This document shows positions 1 through 7,780 of a stretch of DNA of 39,785 bases, piece after piece. The stretch covers positions 1 to 39,785 of the forward strand of contig JBEKNT010000011.1 in the NCBI GenBank assembly GCA_049522565.1. Direction: 5' to 3'. The stretch's first letter is position 1, and every line of letters begins with the position of its first letter. Position numbers and translations under genes: made by a program. The stretch comes from JASHVB01 sp049522565 (GTDB lineage Bacteria; Pseudomonadota; Alphaproteobacteria; Acetobacterales; Acetobacteraceae). The notes under the pieces are model-generated. The model was not told where the DNA came from. It did not search any database and saw only the letters and a list, made by a program, of their open reading frames with translations.

Positions 1-26
1 CCTACCGAAGATCCGCGATGACCGCC

Positions 27-94
27 GCTGTGGATAAGTGGCCCGCCTCCGCCAGACTCTTGGCGGTCGCTCCGGCGGGCCACTTACCCACAGC
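27..94. repeat. 21-bp inverted repeat inside the IS remnant
   Basis: Arms at 27-47 and 74-94 match at 20 of 21 positions with a 26-nt loop. The left arm contains a perfect DnaA-box-like string (TGTGGATAA, 29-37), which here is most simply part of the palindrome. It interrupts the IstA-like reading frame. Confidence 0.7.
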
Positions 95-299
95 TCCTAC
101 ACCACCTCCTGGGGCACGACCCCCGCTTCTTTGCTGGCTCAGCCCCTGAGCAAATCGCCGGCGCAGCGCCTCACGTATCTTCCGCATCGACAATCTCTCG
201 CCCGGCATTCCCATCCTCCGCTGCTCGGCAAAGGATCGGGACTACACTTGGTTGAAGACTGTCAACAGCACTGACCCGCCGTGCCCCTCCGGGCCGCGT

Positions 300-411
300 T
301 CATGATCACTGGAATCGGTGGTCACGATTGGCCGGAATCGGTGTCCAGGATCAACTGGATTGGATGTTCACGATCAAATGGAATCAGTGTTCACGATCCA
401 CCGGAACGCGC
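300..411. repeat. Five subterminal repeats of IS21-type end
   Basis: Five degenerate units of about 22 bp follow each other, each close to TCACGATCNNNYGGAATCGG (units start near 300, 322, 344, 368 and 391). Multiple transposase-binding repeats at the ends are characteristic of IS21-family elements. The last unit ends in ...GGAACGCGCA, read outward as TGCGCGTTCC, the presumed element tip. Confidence 0.6.
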
Positions 412-412
412 A

Positions 413-648
413 CTTGCTTCAGGTAATCGATGAAGAACGCCAGTTGGCCCAACGGCGTGACAAGCGCTTCGGCGTCCCATTCAACATGAACCCGGCCGGC
501 AAACGTGTCCGCGATCGTAGACCATGGCTCAACCTTCGGTTGTTCACCCGCCGGATGAGCGGGAAGACCCTGTTGTTCTCTGATCATGCCAGCCAAATCT
601 GCCGGTTCCGCCAGACTTGGCAATCAGCGAACTGCCAGATTTAGGGTG
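413..648 (-). mobile_element. IS1380-type element, transposase 5' end fragment
   Basis: A truncated copy related to the full element at 7781-9449. Its terminus at 630-647 reads, on the minus strand, ACCCTAAATCTGGCAGTT, matching the terminal inverted repeats of the full copy with one or two changes. The minus-strand frame from about 623 encodes the N-terminus of a transposase (HPAGEQPKVEPW, TFAGRVHVEWD, PLGQLAFFIDYLKQ), which aligns with residues encoded at 9220-9370 in the full copy. Homology ends at about 413, where the IS21-type end starts, so only about 65 codons remain. Unlike the full copy, this fragment keeps the correct frame through the PLGQL segment. Confidence 0.7.
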
Positions 649-765
649 ATTCTCCCCGGTAGGCTGCCTATCCCGATGCGCATGGAATCAAGCCCAGCCG
701 CGGCACCGAGCGGGGCCACAGCTGGGCAGCAATCTTTTTGGCGCGTAATATGACACCAGTGGAGG

Positions 766-1653
766 TTAATTGTTCGCGTGATCGGCTTCGTCAGAGTCGC
801 TGGCGAACCCTTCGGCCTCGCGCCGCAACCGGCGGAAGCTCCGCACGCTGAACGGCAGCATCGCGAGATAAAGCAGTCCGGCCGCAGCCAACGCCGCCCA
901 GGGATCTGCGACCAGCAGCGCGGCGTAGATGCCGGTTCCAAGCAGCAAGGGCAATACGTATTCGGCGGGCACCTTGAAGTTCTTGAAGCTCCAGACCGGC
1001 AGCGTGGAGACCAGCAGCAGTGCCGTCCCGGCCAGCACCAGGGCGCAGAACAACGGATATTGCGTCGCGTTCAGCAGCCAATCCCAGCCGAGCGATTTCG
1101 CCTCCAACCCCAAGAACAGCGGGAACAGCGCCAGGCCGGCACCCGCCGGGGCTGGCACGCCGGCGAAGAAGTTGTAGGCGTAGGCCGGCTTCGGTGCCCC
1201 ATCCAACGCCGCGTTGAACCGCGCCAGCCGCAATGCCATGCAGACGGCGAACATCAGGCAGGGCGTGTAGCCGAACCCGCCAGCCCGTTGCAGTGACCAG
1301 AGGTAAAGCGTGAAGGCCGGCGCTACCCCAAAGCAAAGAAAGTCGGCCAGGCTGTCGAACTCCGCGCCAAATCGGGACGTCGCTTTCAGCAACCGCGCCA
1401 AGCGCCCATCCAGACCGTCGATCGCGCCGGCAACAGTGATGGCCACGACGGCCGATCCGAAGCGCCCTTCCAGCGCGAGCCGCATGGAGGTCAGCCCGGC
1501 GCACAGCCCGAGCAAAGTGAGGAGATTGGGGACCATCCGGTTGAACGATGGCCCTTGGTAGCGTGGGCGTTGCCGTTGCCGGAGCCGGCGCAACCGGCGC
1601 ATTGGCGATACGCGCGGCGGTGATGCCCACTCGGGTCGTGGTGCCTCGCTCAT
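766..1653 (-). CDS. pssA: CDP-diacylglycerol--serine O-phosphatidyltransferase
   Basis: Transfers the phosphatidyl group from CDP-diacylglycerol to serine to make phosphatidylserine, in the inner membrane. The protein (295 aa from this start) has the complete CDP-alcohol phosphatidyltransferase signature D-x2-D-G-x2-A-R-x8-G-x3-D-x3-D in the segment AIDGLDGRLARLLKATSRFG followed by AEFDSLAD, and several hydrophobic helices after it. A TTG at 1695 would extend the frame and overlap psd, but the ATG at 1653 is preceded by a GGGGGG-type ribosome site about six bases upstream, so I prefer it. It lies 31 bp after psd on the same strand, the classic two-gene route from phosphatidylserine to phosphatidylethanolamine. 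The C-terminus is acidic (ASDSDEADHANN). Confidence 0.93.
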   Translation of the reverse strand: MSEAPRPEWASPPRVSPMRRLRRLRQRQRPRYQGPSFNRMVPNLLTLLGLCAGLTSMRLALEGRFGSAVVAITVAGAIDGLDGRLARLLKATSRFGAEFDSLADFLCFGVAPAFTLYLWSLQRAGGFGYTPCLMFAVCMALRLARFNAALDGAPKPAYAYNFFAGVPAPAGAGLALFPLFLGLEAKSLGWDWLLNATQYPLFCALVLAGTALLLVSTLPVWSFKNFKVPAEYVLPLLLGTGIYAALLVADPWAALAAAGLLYLAMLPFSVRSFRRLRREAEGFASDSDEADHANN

Positions 1654-1684
1654 TACAGCCCCCCAGTGAGGCGGACCGTCCGGG

Positions 1685-2356
1685 TCACGACCCAAGCTCC
1701 GCGATGACGGTTTCGCCGCCGAGCATCGTCTGGCCCTCGACGACTAATGGCCGGACGCCTTCGGGCAAATAGAGGTCGGTGCGGCTGCCGAAGCGGATGA
1801 TACCGAACCGTGATCCGGCGCACACCGCGTCGCCCTCGCGCAGCGTACACAGGATGCGCCGGGCGATCAGGCCGGCGATCTGCACCACCGCAATCTCGCG
1901 GCCGTCCGGCAAGCGTAGCGCCACCGCGTTGCGTTCATTGGTGTCGCTGGCCTTGTCGAGGCTGGCATTCACGAACGTTCCATGCCGATAGGCAATGCGC
2001 GTGACCGTCCCGTCTGCCGGAATCCGATTCACGTGGACGTTAAGCACCGACAGAAAGATTGAAATGCGCCACCGCGGTGCTGCACCCAGGCCCAGTTCGG
2101 CCGGCAGTGTCCCCAGCGCGACCGACACTACACGGCCATCGGCGGGCGCCAGGATCGCGCCGGGGCGCTCGGGGGGCACGCGTTCGGGATCGCGAAAAAA
2201 AAATAGACAGAACAGCGTGAACACCAGGCCGATCCAACACAGCCAATGCGCCAGCAGAAGGCCGAGCACAATGAGGAACAGCCCGCCAAGGAGAAATGGG
2301 CGGCCAGCCTGGTGAGGCCGGGGCAATGCGTGGTGGAGGTCGGCGGCTAGGGACAT
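1685..2356 (-). CDS. psd: Phosphatidylserine decarboxylase, short proenzyme form
   Basis: Converts phosphatidylserine to phosphatidylethanolamine and is predicted to be membrane-associated. The 223-residue length fits the short Psd subclass rather than the roughly 300-residue enterobacterial type. There are hydrophobic helices at about residues 21-52, an APADG motif at about 70-74, and a Gly-Ser self-cleavage site at 190-191 (RFGSRTD), where Ser191 would become the pyruvoyl group of the alpha chain. It precedes pssA on the same strand with a 31-bp gap, so the two are probably cotranscribed. The start ATG at 2356 gives a normal N-terminus for the family. Confidence 0.93.
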   Translation of the reverse strand: MSLAADLHHALPRPHQAGRPFLLGGLFLIVLGLLLAHWLCWIGLVFTLFCLFFFRDPERVPPERPGAILAPADGRVVSVALGTLPAELGLGAAPRWRISIFLSVLNVHVNRIPADGTVTRIAYRHGTFVNASLDKASDTNERNAVALRLPDGREIAVVQIAGLIARRILCTLREGDAVCAGSRFGIIRFGSRTDLYLPEGVRPLVVEGQTMLGGETVIAELGS

Positions 2357-2426
2357 AGGCTGCGGTTTATGAATGGTTCACTAAGTCGCGGCAAGGTTGG
2401 GCGGAGCAATTCTGGAGGATGCCCTC

Positions 2427-2894
2427 ATGCCGTTCGACGCCCCCTTCATGCTTGGCCCGTTTGCCGTTGACTCGATGGGCCGGCTGGCACCGCGTGGACC
2501 TAACGCGTTGCCGGGATTTTTCTTTCGTTGGCGTGGCCGCCTGATTCGCGCCAAATTCGAGCAAACCGATCCAAATCGGGGCCGACTCGTGCTGCAGGCA
2601 ACGTTGGGGCGGGTTCCCAGCACTGCCAATCCGCACGATTCTGGCTTGCGACCGCAGAGCTTCCAGCTGTTGCATCTGTTGCCCCGTGCGCTGCCGGGAC
2701 CCTGGGGAGTATTGCTGTTGCCCGACCATCGCGTACAGCTCGAAGCGGACTCCCCGGTGACCCTGCCGATCACCGCCACCGACCTGCTGGCAGAACTCAC
2801 CCGCTTCTTGCTCGACCTTGAGCCCTATCTCGATTTGCTTGACGAGGCGGGGATTGGAGGCGCCGACGTCGAGGCGGGCAAGGCGAACACCTGA
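2427..2894 (+). CDS. Conserved-looking hypothetical protein
   Basis: A 155-aa protein of unknown function. The ATG at 2427 has a strong GGAGG eight bases upstream, whereas the longer frame from 2397 would need TTG, so the shorter start is chosen. The protein is compact, without signal peptide or membrane helix: N-terminus MPFDAPFMLGPFAVDSMGRL, a basic FFFRWRGRLIRA patch, then a leucine-rich second half (LQLLHLLPRALPG, LLAELTRFLLDLEPYLDLLD). I do not recognise a named domain. It diverges from psd (70-bp gap) and its last 70 bp overlap the 3' end of the convergent LysM gene. The strong ribosome site and protein-like composition make it likely real. Confidence 0.65.
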   Translation: MPFDAPFMLGPFAVDSMGRLAPRGPNALPGFFFRWRGRLIRAKFEQTDPNRGRLVLQATLGRVPSTANPHDSGLRPQSFQLLHLLPRALPGPWGVLLLPDHRVQLEADSPVTLPITATDLLAELTRFLLDLEPYLDLLDEAGIGGADVEAGKANT

Positions 2895-3892
2895 CCAGGA
2901 TAGATCAGGTCGGGATCGCGAATGTCCTGCTGGTTTGCCTGGTAGATGACCGTGTAGCGGATGCCCTGGCCGTAGGTATGGCGTGCAATCGTCCAGAGAT
3001 TCTGTCCGGGCTGGATCACGATGTGCCCGGGAGGCAGTTCCGCGGCGGCCAATTGTTGGCGCGTGACGGGGAGGTCCAACCGGAAGGCAACGGTTCCGTC
3101 CGGGGCGATCTGGTCCAGGCGTAAACGGTGCGTCCCGGGGCCGACCGTGTCGCCGGCGGAGAATGTCCACTGGCCATCCGGGTTGGCGACGGCCTGGCCG
3201 ATCGGGCGGCTATCGACATAAAGCCGCACCGTGGCGCCGGGCGGGGCATTGCCCGAAAGACGGATTTCGCCATGCTCGTCATACTCCACCGCACCGAGCG
3301 CCAACCGGAAGCGGTCCACTGATGCGCTGCCCGGCGGCTGGCCCGGGCCGGTCAGTACAAGCGGGGCGGCGGCGGGGCCGGTCAGTATCGCCAGCGGTGG
3401 CGTCGGCGTCTGGGCGGGGCCGGCGCCCGCCGTTTGGGTCTCCGGCACGACCAGCACCACCGAGCGGTCGCTTTTAGTCTCGCTGCCATCGGGCGCCCGT
3501 TCAGCAAGGGTCAGTTCGCGTGTGCCAGGTGCCAGCGGGGTGGAGGGCACGAACACCCAGTCCCCGTGCTGATCCGCCCGGACATGGCCGACCTCCTTGT
3601 CGCCATCAGTGATGGTAACTTCGCTCCCCGGCGCTGCACGACCCGCCATGACTGCGTCGCCCTGCGGATTGATGCGAACGACATCGAATGTGGGTTTCTG
3701 GATCAGCGGCGGGGCTTGGGGAGCGGTCGGTTGCACTGCGGCCTGGGGTGGCGTCGCGCTGGGCGGGACTTGCACGATGGTACGATCGCGCAGGGCAAGA
3801 CCCGCTGCGGCCGCCAGGACGACGAGGCCGGCCAGCACCAACAGCATGGGGCGCAACGCGGTCGCTCGGGAGGGCGGCATACCCGGTTCCAT
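2825..3892 (-). CDS. Membrane-anchored LysM protein with two Ig-like/bacterial repeats
   Basis: Predicted inner-membrane-anchored periplasmic protein that binds peptidoglycan. From ATG 3892 (355 aa) the order is: short cytoplasmic start, one transmembrane helix at about 15-32 (LLVLAGLVVLAAAAGLAL), a Pro/Ala-rich linker, two Ig-like modules (around GDAVMAGRAAPGSEVTITD and GEIRLSGNAPPGATVRLYVD, both ending in a GDW/GQW-F strand), then a C-terminal LysM domain (HIVIQPGQNLWTIARHTYG to YPGQVFALP). The frame stays open to 4012, but that extension is Arg/Trp-rich and unlikely. No clear ribosome site was found, so the start is uncertain. Its 3' end overlaps the convergent hypothetical gene by 70 bp, reaching the last LysM residues. 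The role may be in the cell envelope; the exact function is unknown. Confidence 0.8.
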   Translation of the reverse strand: MEPGMPPSRATALRPMLLVLAGLVVLAAAAGLALRDRTIVQVPPSATPPQAAVQPTAPQAPPLIQKPTFDVVRINPQGDAVMAGRAAPGSEVTITDGDKEVGHVRADQHGDWVFVPSTPLAPGTRELTLAERAPDGSETKSDRSVVLVVPETQTAGAGPAQTPTPPLAILTGPAAAPLVLTGPGQPPGSASVDRFRLALGAVEYDEHGEIRLSGNAPPGATVRLYVDSRPIGQAVANPDGQWTFSAGDTVGPGTHRLRLDQIAPDGTVAFRLDLPVTRQQLAAAELPPGHIVIQPGQNLWTIARHTYGQGIRYTVIYQANQQDIRDPDLIYPGQVFALPASTSAPPIPASSSKSR

Positions 3893-4003
3893 GACGAATG
3901 GCAGGGTAGTAGGTTTTCTGTGGCAAGAAAACAGCCACGTGAAACCAACAGCTACCGGGAACGACTTTCCGACGACTCTCCACCGACGACGCCCCACGGT
4001 TGT

Positions 4004-4052
4004 CGGTCTCACGGAGCGGCGTTATAGGATTGCTATCCTGCGCGGGAGACCG
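4004..4052. repeat. Nested inverted repeat upstream of the LysM gene
   Basis: Outer arms CGGTCTC (4004-4010) and GAGACCG (4046-4052) enclose an inner hairpin AGGAT-TGCT-ATCCT (4026-4039). It lies 110-160 bp before the preferred start of the leftward LysM gene. It could be an operator or a structured RNA; nothing else identifies it. Confidence 0.45.
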
Positions 4053-4297
4053 CACCGATGGCGGGAAGCGACCGAGAATGCTTGTTTGAGATCTTTGGGT
4101 GCCCAGCGACCTTTGCGTAGATGCTCCCTGTACCGCATGTTGCACGTACCCCGATGTCCCGCGCTGAGGGCGGCCCATCCGCCTCGCCGCCGCTCGGTCG
4201 AGCCAAATGTGATAGGCCTGGAACGTACGCCACCGCAACGCCAGTGCTTTATGCCGTCTGTACCAGACACGGTCTGATCGCGGAGGATGTGGTCTTG

Positions 4298-4435
4298 ATG
4301 CCCATTGTGCTGCTGGTGAACGCGGGCACGGCCGTCGGATACCTCGCCGCCGCGGCGCGGCTCGTCACTTGGACCGCGCCCGCCCATATCGCCCTTTACC
4401 AGGAGCACCAACAGAAGCCGAAGGTCATGCCGTGA
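4298..4435 (+). CDS. Possible small single-helix membrane protein
   Basis: A 45-codon frame from ATG 4298, MPIVLLVNAGTAVGYLAAAA followed by a more polar tail (HIALYQEHQQKPKVMP). It has one plausible transmembrane helix and a GGAGG at 4282-4286, a rather long 11 bases upstream. The frame is open further upstream to about 4121 without a recognisable start region. It could equally be the end of a decayed gene. Low confidence. Confidence 0.22.
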   Translation: MPIVLLVNAGTAVGYLAAAARLVTWTAPAHIALYQEHQQKPKVMP

Positions 4436-4628
4436 CTCAATGACGACTTGCGGCAAAGGCGACTGAGCCGGTCCGGTCGAGGCCTGCAACGGCCACCATC
4501 GCAATCCGCGAACCCGGAGCTGTGACACGCTTTCTTTTGACCGGGCGAGGTTGCGTGGTGCCTTCGACTGGACGCGTGCAAGTACGCCCGAAGTGGGCCG
4601 GCAAACTATCGGAGGCTCAGGTGCGCAG

Positions 4629-5288
4629 ATGTATGTGCTAAGACGGGTCTGGGATGCGCCTACCCGGCTGTTTCACTGGGTTGTCGTCCTCCTGGTCGGC
4701 ACGAGCTGGCTGACCCAGCACGAGGGCTGGATGGAGCAGCATATGTACTGCGGATACACGATGGCGACACTCCTGCTGTTCCGGCTGATCTGGGGCTTCA
4801 TCGGCAGCGACACCGCCCGATTCGCGCGGTTCCTGAGGGGCCCCATCGCTGTGGTGCAACACCTGGTACTCGTCTACCGGGGCGAACCGGACCACGAGAT
4901 CGGCCACAACGCCGCGGGCGGCTGGATGGTCCTGGCGATGCTGGGATTGCTTTGCGTGCAGGTTGGCACCGGGTTGTGCGCCAATGACGAGGTTTCGGTC
5001 GAAGGGCCGCTGGCGGAAGTGGTCGGGCCGCGGAACAGCGACTGGCTCAGCCACGTCCATGCCGTCAATTTCCGGCTGATCGAAGTGGCGATCGCGCTGC
5101 ACCTGCTGGCGATCCTGACCTACCGCGTGTTGCGGGGGCATCGGCTGGTATGGCCGATGGTCACCGGCAGCAAGCGTCTGCCCGATACGCTGCCGGTTCC
5201 CCGGATGGTCAACCCAGCCCGGGCCGCAGCCGCGTTCTGCGTTGCGGCCGCGCTGGTCGTATTCGTGGTGGTGTGGTTCGGCAGCTAA
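4629..5288 (+). CDS. Cytochrome b561 family di-haem membrane protein
   Basis: A 219-aa inner-membrane b-type cytochrome that would pass electrons between the quinone pool or a dehydrogenase and a periplasmic acceptor. Seen: the N-terminal VWDAPTRLFHWVVVLLVGTS typical of COG3658 cytochromes, with His in LFHW, a second His near HMYCGY, and C-terminal-helix His residues in HVHAVN and ALHLLA, giving ligands for two haems across four hydrophobic segments. The only in-frame start nearby is ATG 4629; GGAGG at 4611-4615 is a little distant. It converges with a cytochrome c' gene (31-bp gap). Genes for b561 and c' are often neighbours, so c' is the likely partner; that pairing is inference. Confidence 0.85.
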   Translation: MYVLRRVWDAPTRLFHWVVVLLVGTSWLTQHEGWMEQHMYCGYTMATLLLFRLIWGFIGSDTARFARFLRGPIAVVQHLVLVYRGEPDHEIGHNAAGGWMVLAMLGLLCVQVGTGLCANDEVSVEGPLAEVVGPRNSDWLSHVHAVNFRLIEVAIALHLLAILTYRVLRGHRLVWPMVTGSKRLPDTLPVPRMVNPARAAAAFCVAAALVVFVVVWFGS

Positions 5289-5319
5289 CCTGACGCCGAC
5301 GCCGCAGGCGGCGGCTGAA

Positions 5320-5754
5320 TCAGCGGGCGCGGTAGGTCTTATGGCAGGCGCCACAGGCGTCGCCGACGACCTTCACCTGGCTCGCCACGCCGTCCGCGTC
5401 TCCCGCCCTGGCAAGCTGCGCCAGCTTGTCCGCGGCATCGACAAAGTTGTCGGCTGCCTTTTGGAATCCGGCCGAGTCCGACCATACCGCGGGGAGAGCC
5501 TTGGTATCGTGACCCGTGTCGCTGCCCGGCGGGAACTGCGACGGGAACTGCTTTATCCAGCGAGCCAGTGCGTCGGCCGGCTTTTCCAGGGTCTTCACGT
5601 CGCCCTTCGCCGCGACCACGGCGCGAATGCCGGCGAAATCGGCCAGCATGAGGTCCTGACCAGCCTGGCGGGTCTCGATCGGGTCCGGCCCGGCGGCATG
5701 CGCCGCCCCTGTCAAGCCAAGCGCCAGCACGACAAAAGCAGATTTCCGCATCAT
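5320..5754 (-). CDS. Cytochrome c' (class II c-type cytochrome), periplasmic
   Basis: A 144-aa preprotein with signal peptide (MMRKSAFVVLALGLTGAAHA, cut before AGPDP). The mature part is all-helical in character, with the haem-attachment motif CGACH near the C-terminus (VVGDACGACHKTYRAR), where class II cytochromes c carry it. The gene starts at ATG 5754 with an upstream GAGGGGA; a longer frame to 5988 would have no signal peptide at its start and runs through the next gene, so it is rejected. It converges with cytochrome b561 and diverges from the LOG gene. Cytochromes c' bind NO and CO or act as electron carriers; which applies here is not shown. Confidence 0.88.
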   Translation of the reverse strand: MMRKSAFVVLALGLTGAAHAAGPDPIETRQAGQDLMLADFAGIRAVVAAKGDVKTLEKPADALARWIKQFPSQFPPGSDTGHDTKALPAVWSDSAGFQKAADNFVDAADKLAQLARAGDADGVASQVKVVGDACGACHKTYRAR

Positions 5755-5878
5755 GTTCACCGCATTCCCCTCACGTGTGTGGCAAAGTGGTTGTGACGAC
5801 CGTGTCGGACTACAACGACCCACTACCAGACTCCAGTCTGCTGACCAAATCGGTGCGCCCTCGGCCGGAAAGACGACG

Positions 5879-6460
5879 ATGCCACAAATCCATTCTGTTG
5901 CGGTGTTCTGCGGCTCTAATCCCGGAACCGATCCCGCTTTTGCCGCCGGGGCCCGGGCATTGGGGCGTGGCCTCGCAGCTTCCGGCATGCGGTTGGTCTA
6001 TGGCGGCGGCCGCGTCGGGTTGATGGGTGCGCTGGCCGACGCGGTCCTCGCAGCCGGCGGCGAGGTTCTCGGCGTCATCCCCGAATTCCTCGCCCGGCTG
6101 GAAGTAGCGCATACCGGAGTCGCCGAGCTGGTGACCACCGACAGCATGCACAGCCGAAAGCAGTTGATGTTCGCGCAGGCAGATGCGTTTGTCTCGCTAC
6201 CAGGCGGGCTGGGCACGCTGGACGAGACTTTCGAGATCATCACCTGGCGACAGCTTGGGCTGCACGACAAGCCGATTTTGCTGTGCGACATAGCCGGCTC
6301 GGCGGTTCCGTTGCTGACTGTGATCGAAGCAGCGATCAGCCTCGGCTTCGCATCTGCCCGCGCGCGCGACCTGTTCGAGGTCACGGACGGGGTGGCGCCG
6401 CTGCTGGAGCGTTTGCGCGCCCTGCCCCGCGCCGCCGCGGTGTCGGCGGATCGTCTGTAA
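5879..6460 (+). CDS. LOG family protein (nucleoside 5'-monophosphate phosphoribohydrolase-like)
   Basis: A cytosolic Rossmann-fold protein of the TIGR00730 (LOG, 'lysine decarboxylase-like') family; characterised members release the free base from cytokinin riboside 5'-monophosphate or AMP. The 193-aa protein shows VAVFCGSNPG at the start, LVYGGGRVGLMGALADA, the Arg-Lys pair in SMHSRKQLM, and the diagnostic PGGLGTLDE motif (PGGxGTxxE). It starts at ATG 5879 with only a weak AAAGA ribosome site, and the family N-terminus begins exactly there. It is divergent from cytochrome c' (124-bp gap). The substrate in this organism is unknown. Confidence 0.88.
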   Translation: MPQIHSVAVFCGSNPGTDPAFAAGARALGRGLAASGMRLVYGGGRVGLMGALADAVLAAGGEVLGVIPEFLARLEVAHTGVAELVTTDSMHSRKQLMFAQADAFVSLPGGLGTLDETFEIITWRQLGLHDKPILLCDIAGSAVPLLTVIEAAISLGFASARARDLFEVTDGVAPLLERLRALPRAAAVSADRL

Positions 6461-7062
6461 CGGCCTGGTTTGGCGATCCTGGCGGTTGGAGTTCCCAGCT
6501 GACGCCGTCATAGCGAGCAAAGCGACCCAATTTACTGGGCATGTCCTGTCAATGCATGCAGCAGATCGCTCCGCGTCGCCGGAATGACGTCAAAGAACCG
6601 GGCTCGAAGCGCCAGAGTCAGAACCTTGACACAGAGCAAGTCGGACGCTTGATGCGTGGTGGGACCAGCCATATTTCCCGGATGTATAACCGCCGACCGT
6701 GGCGAGGGCTGCCCCGCTTCGCTAGCCCGCCAGTGAGGATGATCTGGAACACGCAATCAATGCTACTGTTGTCGTACGGACGGTGTTCTTGCTGATTCTG
6801 ACATGGGACATGAAGCTGCGTTCGGCATCGAGCCGGACAAAATGGCTGATAACGCGGGTTGGGCTGTCGTGCGAGGGGACTCCCACTGTGAGCGCTTCCG
6901 AAGCGTTAAGGTATCGGATACGAAACACGAATGGCATGACAGGCTAGCCTGCCAGAGAGAGCGCGGGGGGCGGCATCATTCGTTCCCCTGCCGCAATGCC
7001 ACTTGAATCCCCGGCCGGTGCCTGCGAAAACCTATCGAACCGGCTCCAGGGGACCCTCAGAC
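6461..7062. other. About 600 bp without a recognisable gene
   Basis: Short frames exist on both strands but have no ribosome site plus family likeness. A string near 6568-6592 (TCGCTCCGCGTCGCCGGAATG) resembles dispersed palindromic repeat debris. Nothing else identified; it may be decayed sequence. Confidence 0.45.
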
Positions 7063-7326
7063 GTGACCACCAAGCAGACTGCCGCCAGAACACCGACCCC
7101 CGCGCAGCGCGCCTATGAAGCGAAGCGTGCCGCGAAGGCCGGGATGAGCCTGGAGAAGTGGCTCGACAGCAAGCAGCGCGGGCGGAAGGCTGAGCAACTG
7201 GCCCGGCTGAAAGCGGCCGAGGCGGCGAAGCCGCTGAAAAAGCCCGGCTTGTTCGCGCGCCTGATCGAACGCGCGCAGCGGCCGCTGGGAGCCTCGGCCA
7301 CTACGGCTCGGACACCGCCGCGTTAG
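7063..7326 (+). CDS. Small basic Ala/Lys/Arg-rich hypothetical protein
   Basis: An 87-aa frame from GTG 7063, with AGGGGA ten bases upstream; the upstream extension to 7003 lacks protein-like character. The product is strongly basic, probably helical and cytosolic (QRAYEAKRAAKAGMSLEKWL, then KAEQLARLKAAEAAKPLKKP and a hydrophobic-basic LFARLIERAQRPL). No family recognised. The last 26 bp overlap the end of the convergent gene at 7301. Likely a genuine small lineage-specific gene, but the evidence is composition and the ribosome site only. Confidence 0.5.
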   Translation: MTTKQTAARTPTPAQRAYEAKRAAKAGMSLEKWLDSKQRGRKAEQLARLKAAEAAKPLKKPGLFARLIERAQRPLGASATTARTPPR

Positions 7327-7645
7327 GGACGAACATCGTGCGGATCGAATTCAGCGCCCCGTACAAGCTAGCGAACCGCTGTACCTCCGAGCCATGACCG
7401 ACTGACGACACGAGCCAGCAGCGTAGCCCGGCCGGGGCGTGGATGAGGTGGGATGGAGTCCGATTCTGCCCGACGGTCACGACGATCCGGCGATAGAGGG
7501 CCGGATCGTCGCTGCGGCGTTCGCTGACATAGGCCGATGTGACATTGGACGTAGTCGCCAGCCACGAGGTCACCAGTGCGCGCTCAACCCGATTGAGCGG
7601 GCGAGGCGGAAACGTACACAAGATGTCCCCCGCGCGATCTGTCAT
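7301..7645 (-). CDS. Small hypothetical protein
   Basis: A 114-aa frame starting at ATG 7645 (GGGAA about nine bases upstream; an ATG at 7663 lacks a ribosome site). The sequence is mixed and globular-looking: ILCTFPPRPLNRVERALVTS, then YRRIVVTVGQ, HLIHAPAGLRCWLVSS and VQRFASLYGALNSIR. There is no signal peptide, membrane helix or known motif. It converges on the small basic protein with 26 bp of overlap. Function unknown. Confidence 0.5.
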   Translation of the reverse strand: MTDRAGDILCTFPPRPLNRVERALVTSWLATTSNVTSAYVSERRSDDPALYRRIVVTVGQNRTPSHLIHAPAGLRCWLVSSVGHGSEVQRFASLYGALNSIRTMFVPNAAVSEP

Positions 7646-7780
7646 CGTGTGATTCCCGTGCATAGCTCAGGTTGTTTGTGGCCGCGTCGCGGTTGCAACG
7701 TGGTTGCAGCCTGCCGTCTCGCCGATGTCACCACGCGATTGCGACGCTCACGCCGCTGTCGATCTGCTAACCCATCTTTA

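Larger units (their letters stand above)
1..412 (-). mobile_element. IS21-family element end, decayed (partial)
   Basis: This is a remnant of an IS21-type insertion sequence whose left end lies near 412 and which reads toward lower coordinates. Seen in the sequence: tandem subterminal repeats at 300-411, then on the minus strand an ORF from 214 whose start (MRKIREALRRRFAQGLSQ) resembles the N-terminal helix-turn-helix of IstA transposases. The IstA likeness stops after about 28 residues and the frame then runs into a long inverted repeat, so the transposase is not functional here. The outer end abuts an IS1380-type fragment beginning about 413, suggesting it inserted into, or recombined with, that older element. 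Family assignment is by recall of IS21 ends and is moderately certain; the rest of the element lies outside the window or is deleted. Confidence 0.5.
3893..4628. other. Long gap without a confident gene
   Basis: Between the LysM gene and cytochrome b561 both strands hold overlapping open frames, but none has a recognisable family. I see a nested inverted repeat at 4004-4052 (arms CGGTCTC/GAGACCG with an inner AGGAT/ATCCT hairpin) and one weak small-ORF candidate (4298-4435). The rest could be decayed coding sequence. No tRNA-like T-loop was found. Confidence 0.5.

Noticed and set aside
29..37. Perfect DnaA box TGTGGATAA
   Set aside because: It is part of a 21-bp inverted repeat within an IS remnant, isolated from other boxes.
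3931..3946. parS-like site (CCACGTGAAAC)
   Set aside because: Only the right half matches the TGTTTCACGTGAAACA consensus; the left half differs at four positions, so chance is likely.
3606..4238. Long minus-strand frame overlapping the LysM gene start
   Set aside because: It is out of frame with the LysM protein, Arg/Ser-rich, and lacks any domain or ribosome site.
6541..7006. Short frames in the 6.5-7.0-kb gap
   Set aside because: Composition is not protein-like and no start signal or family likeness is visible.
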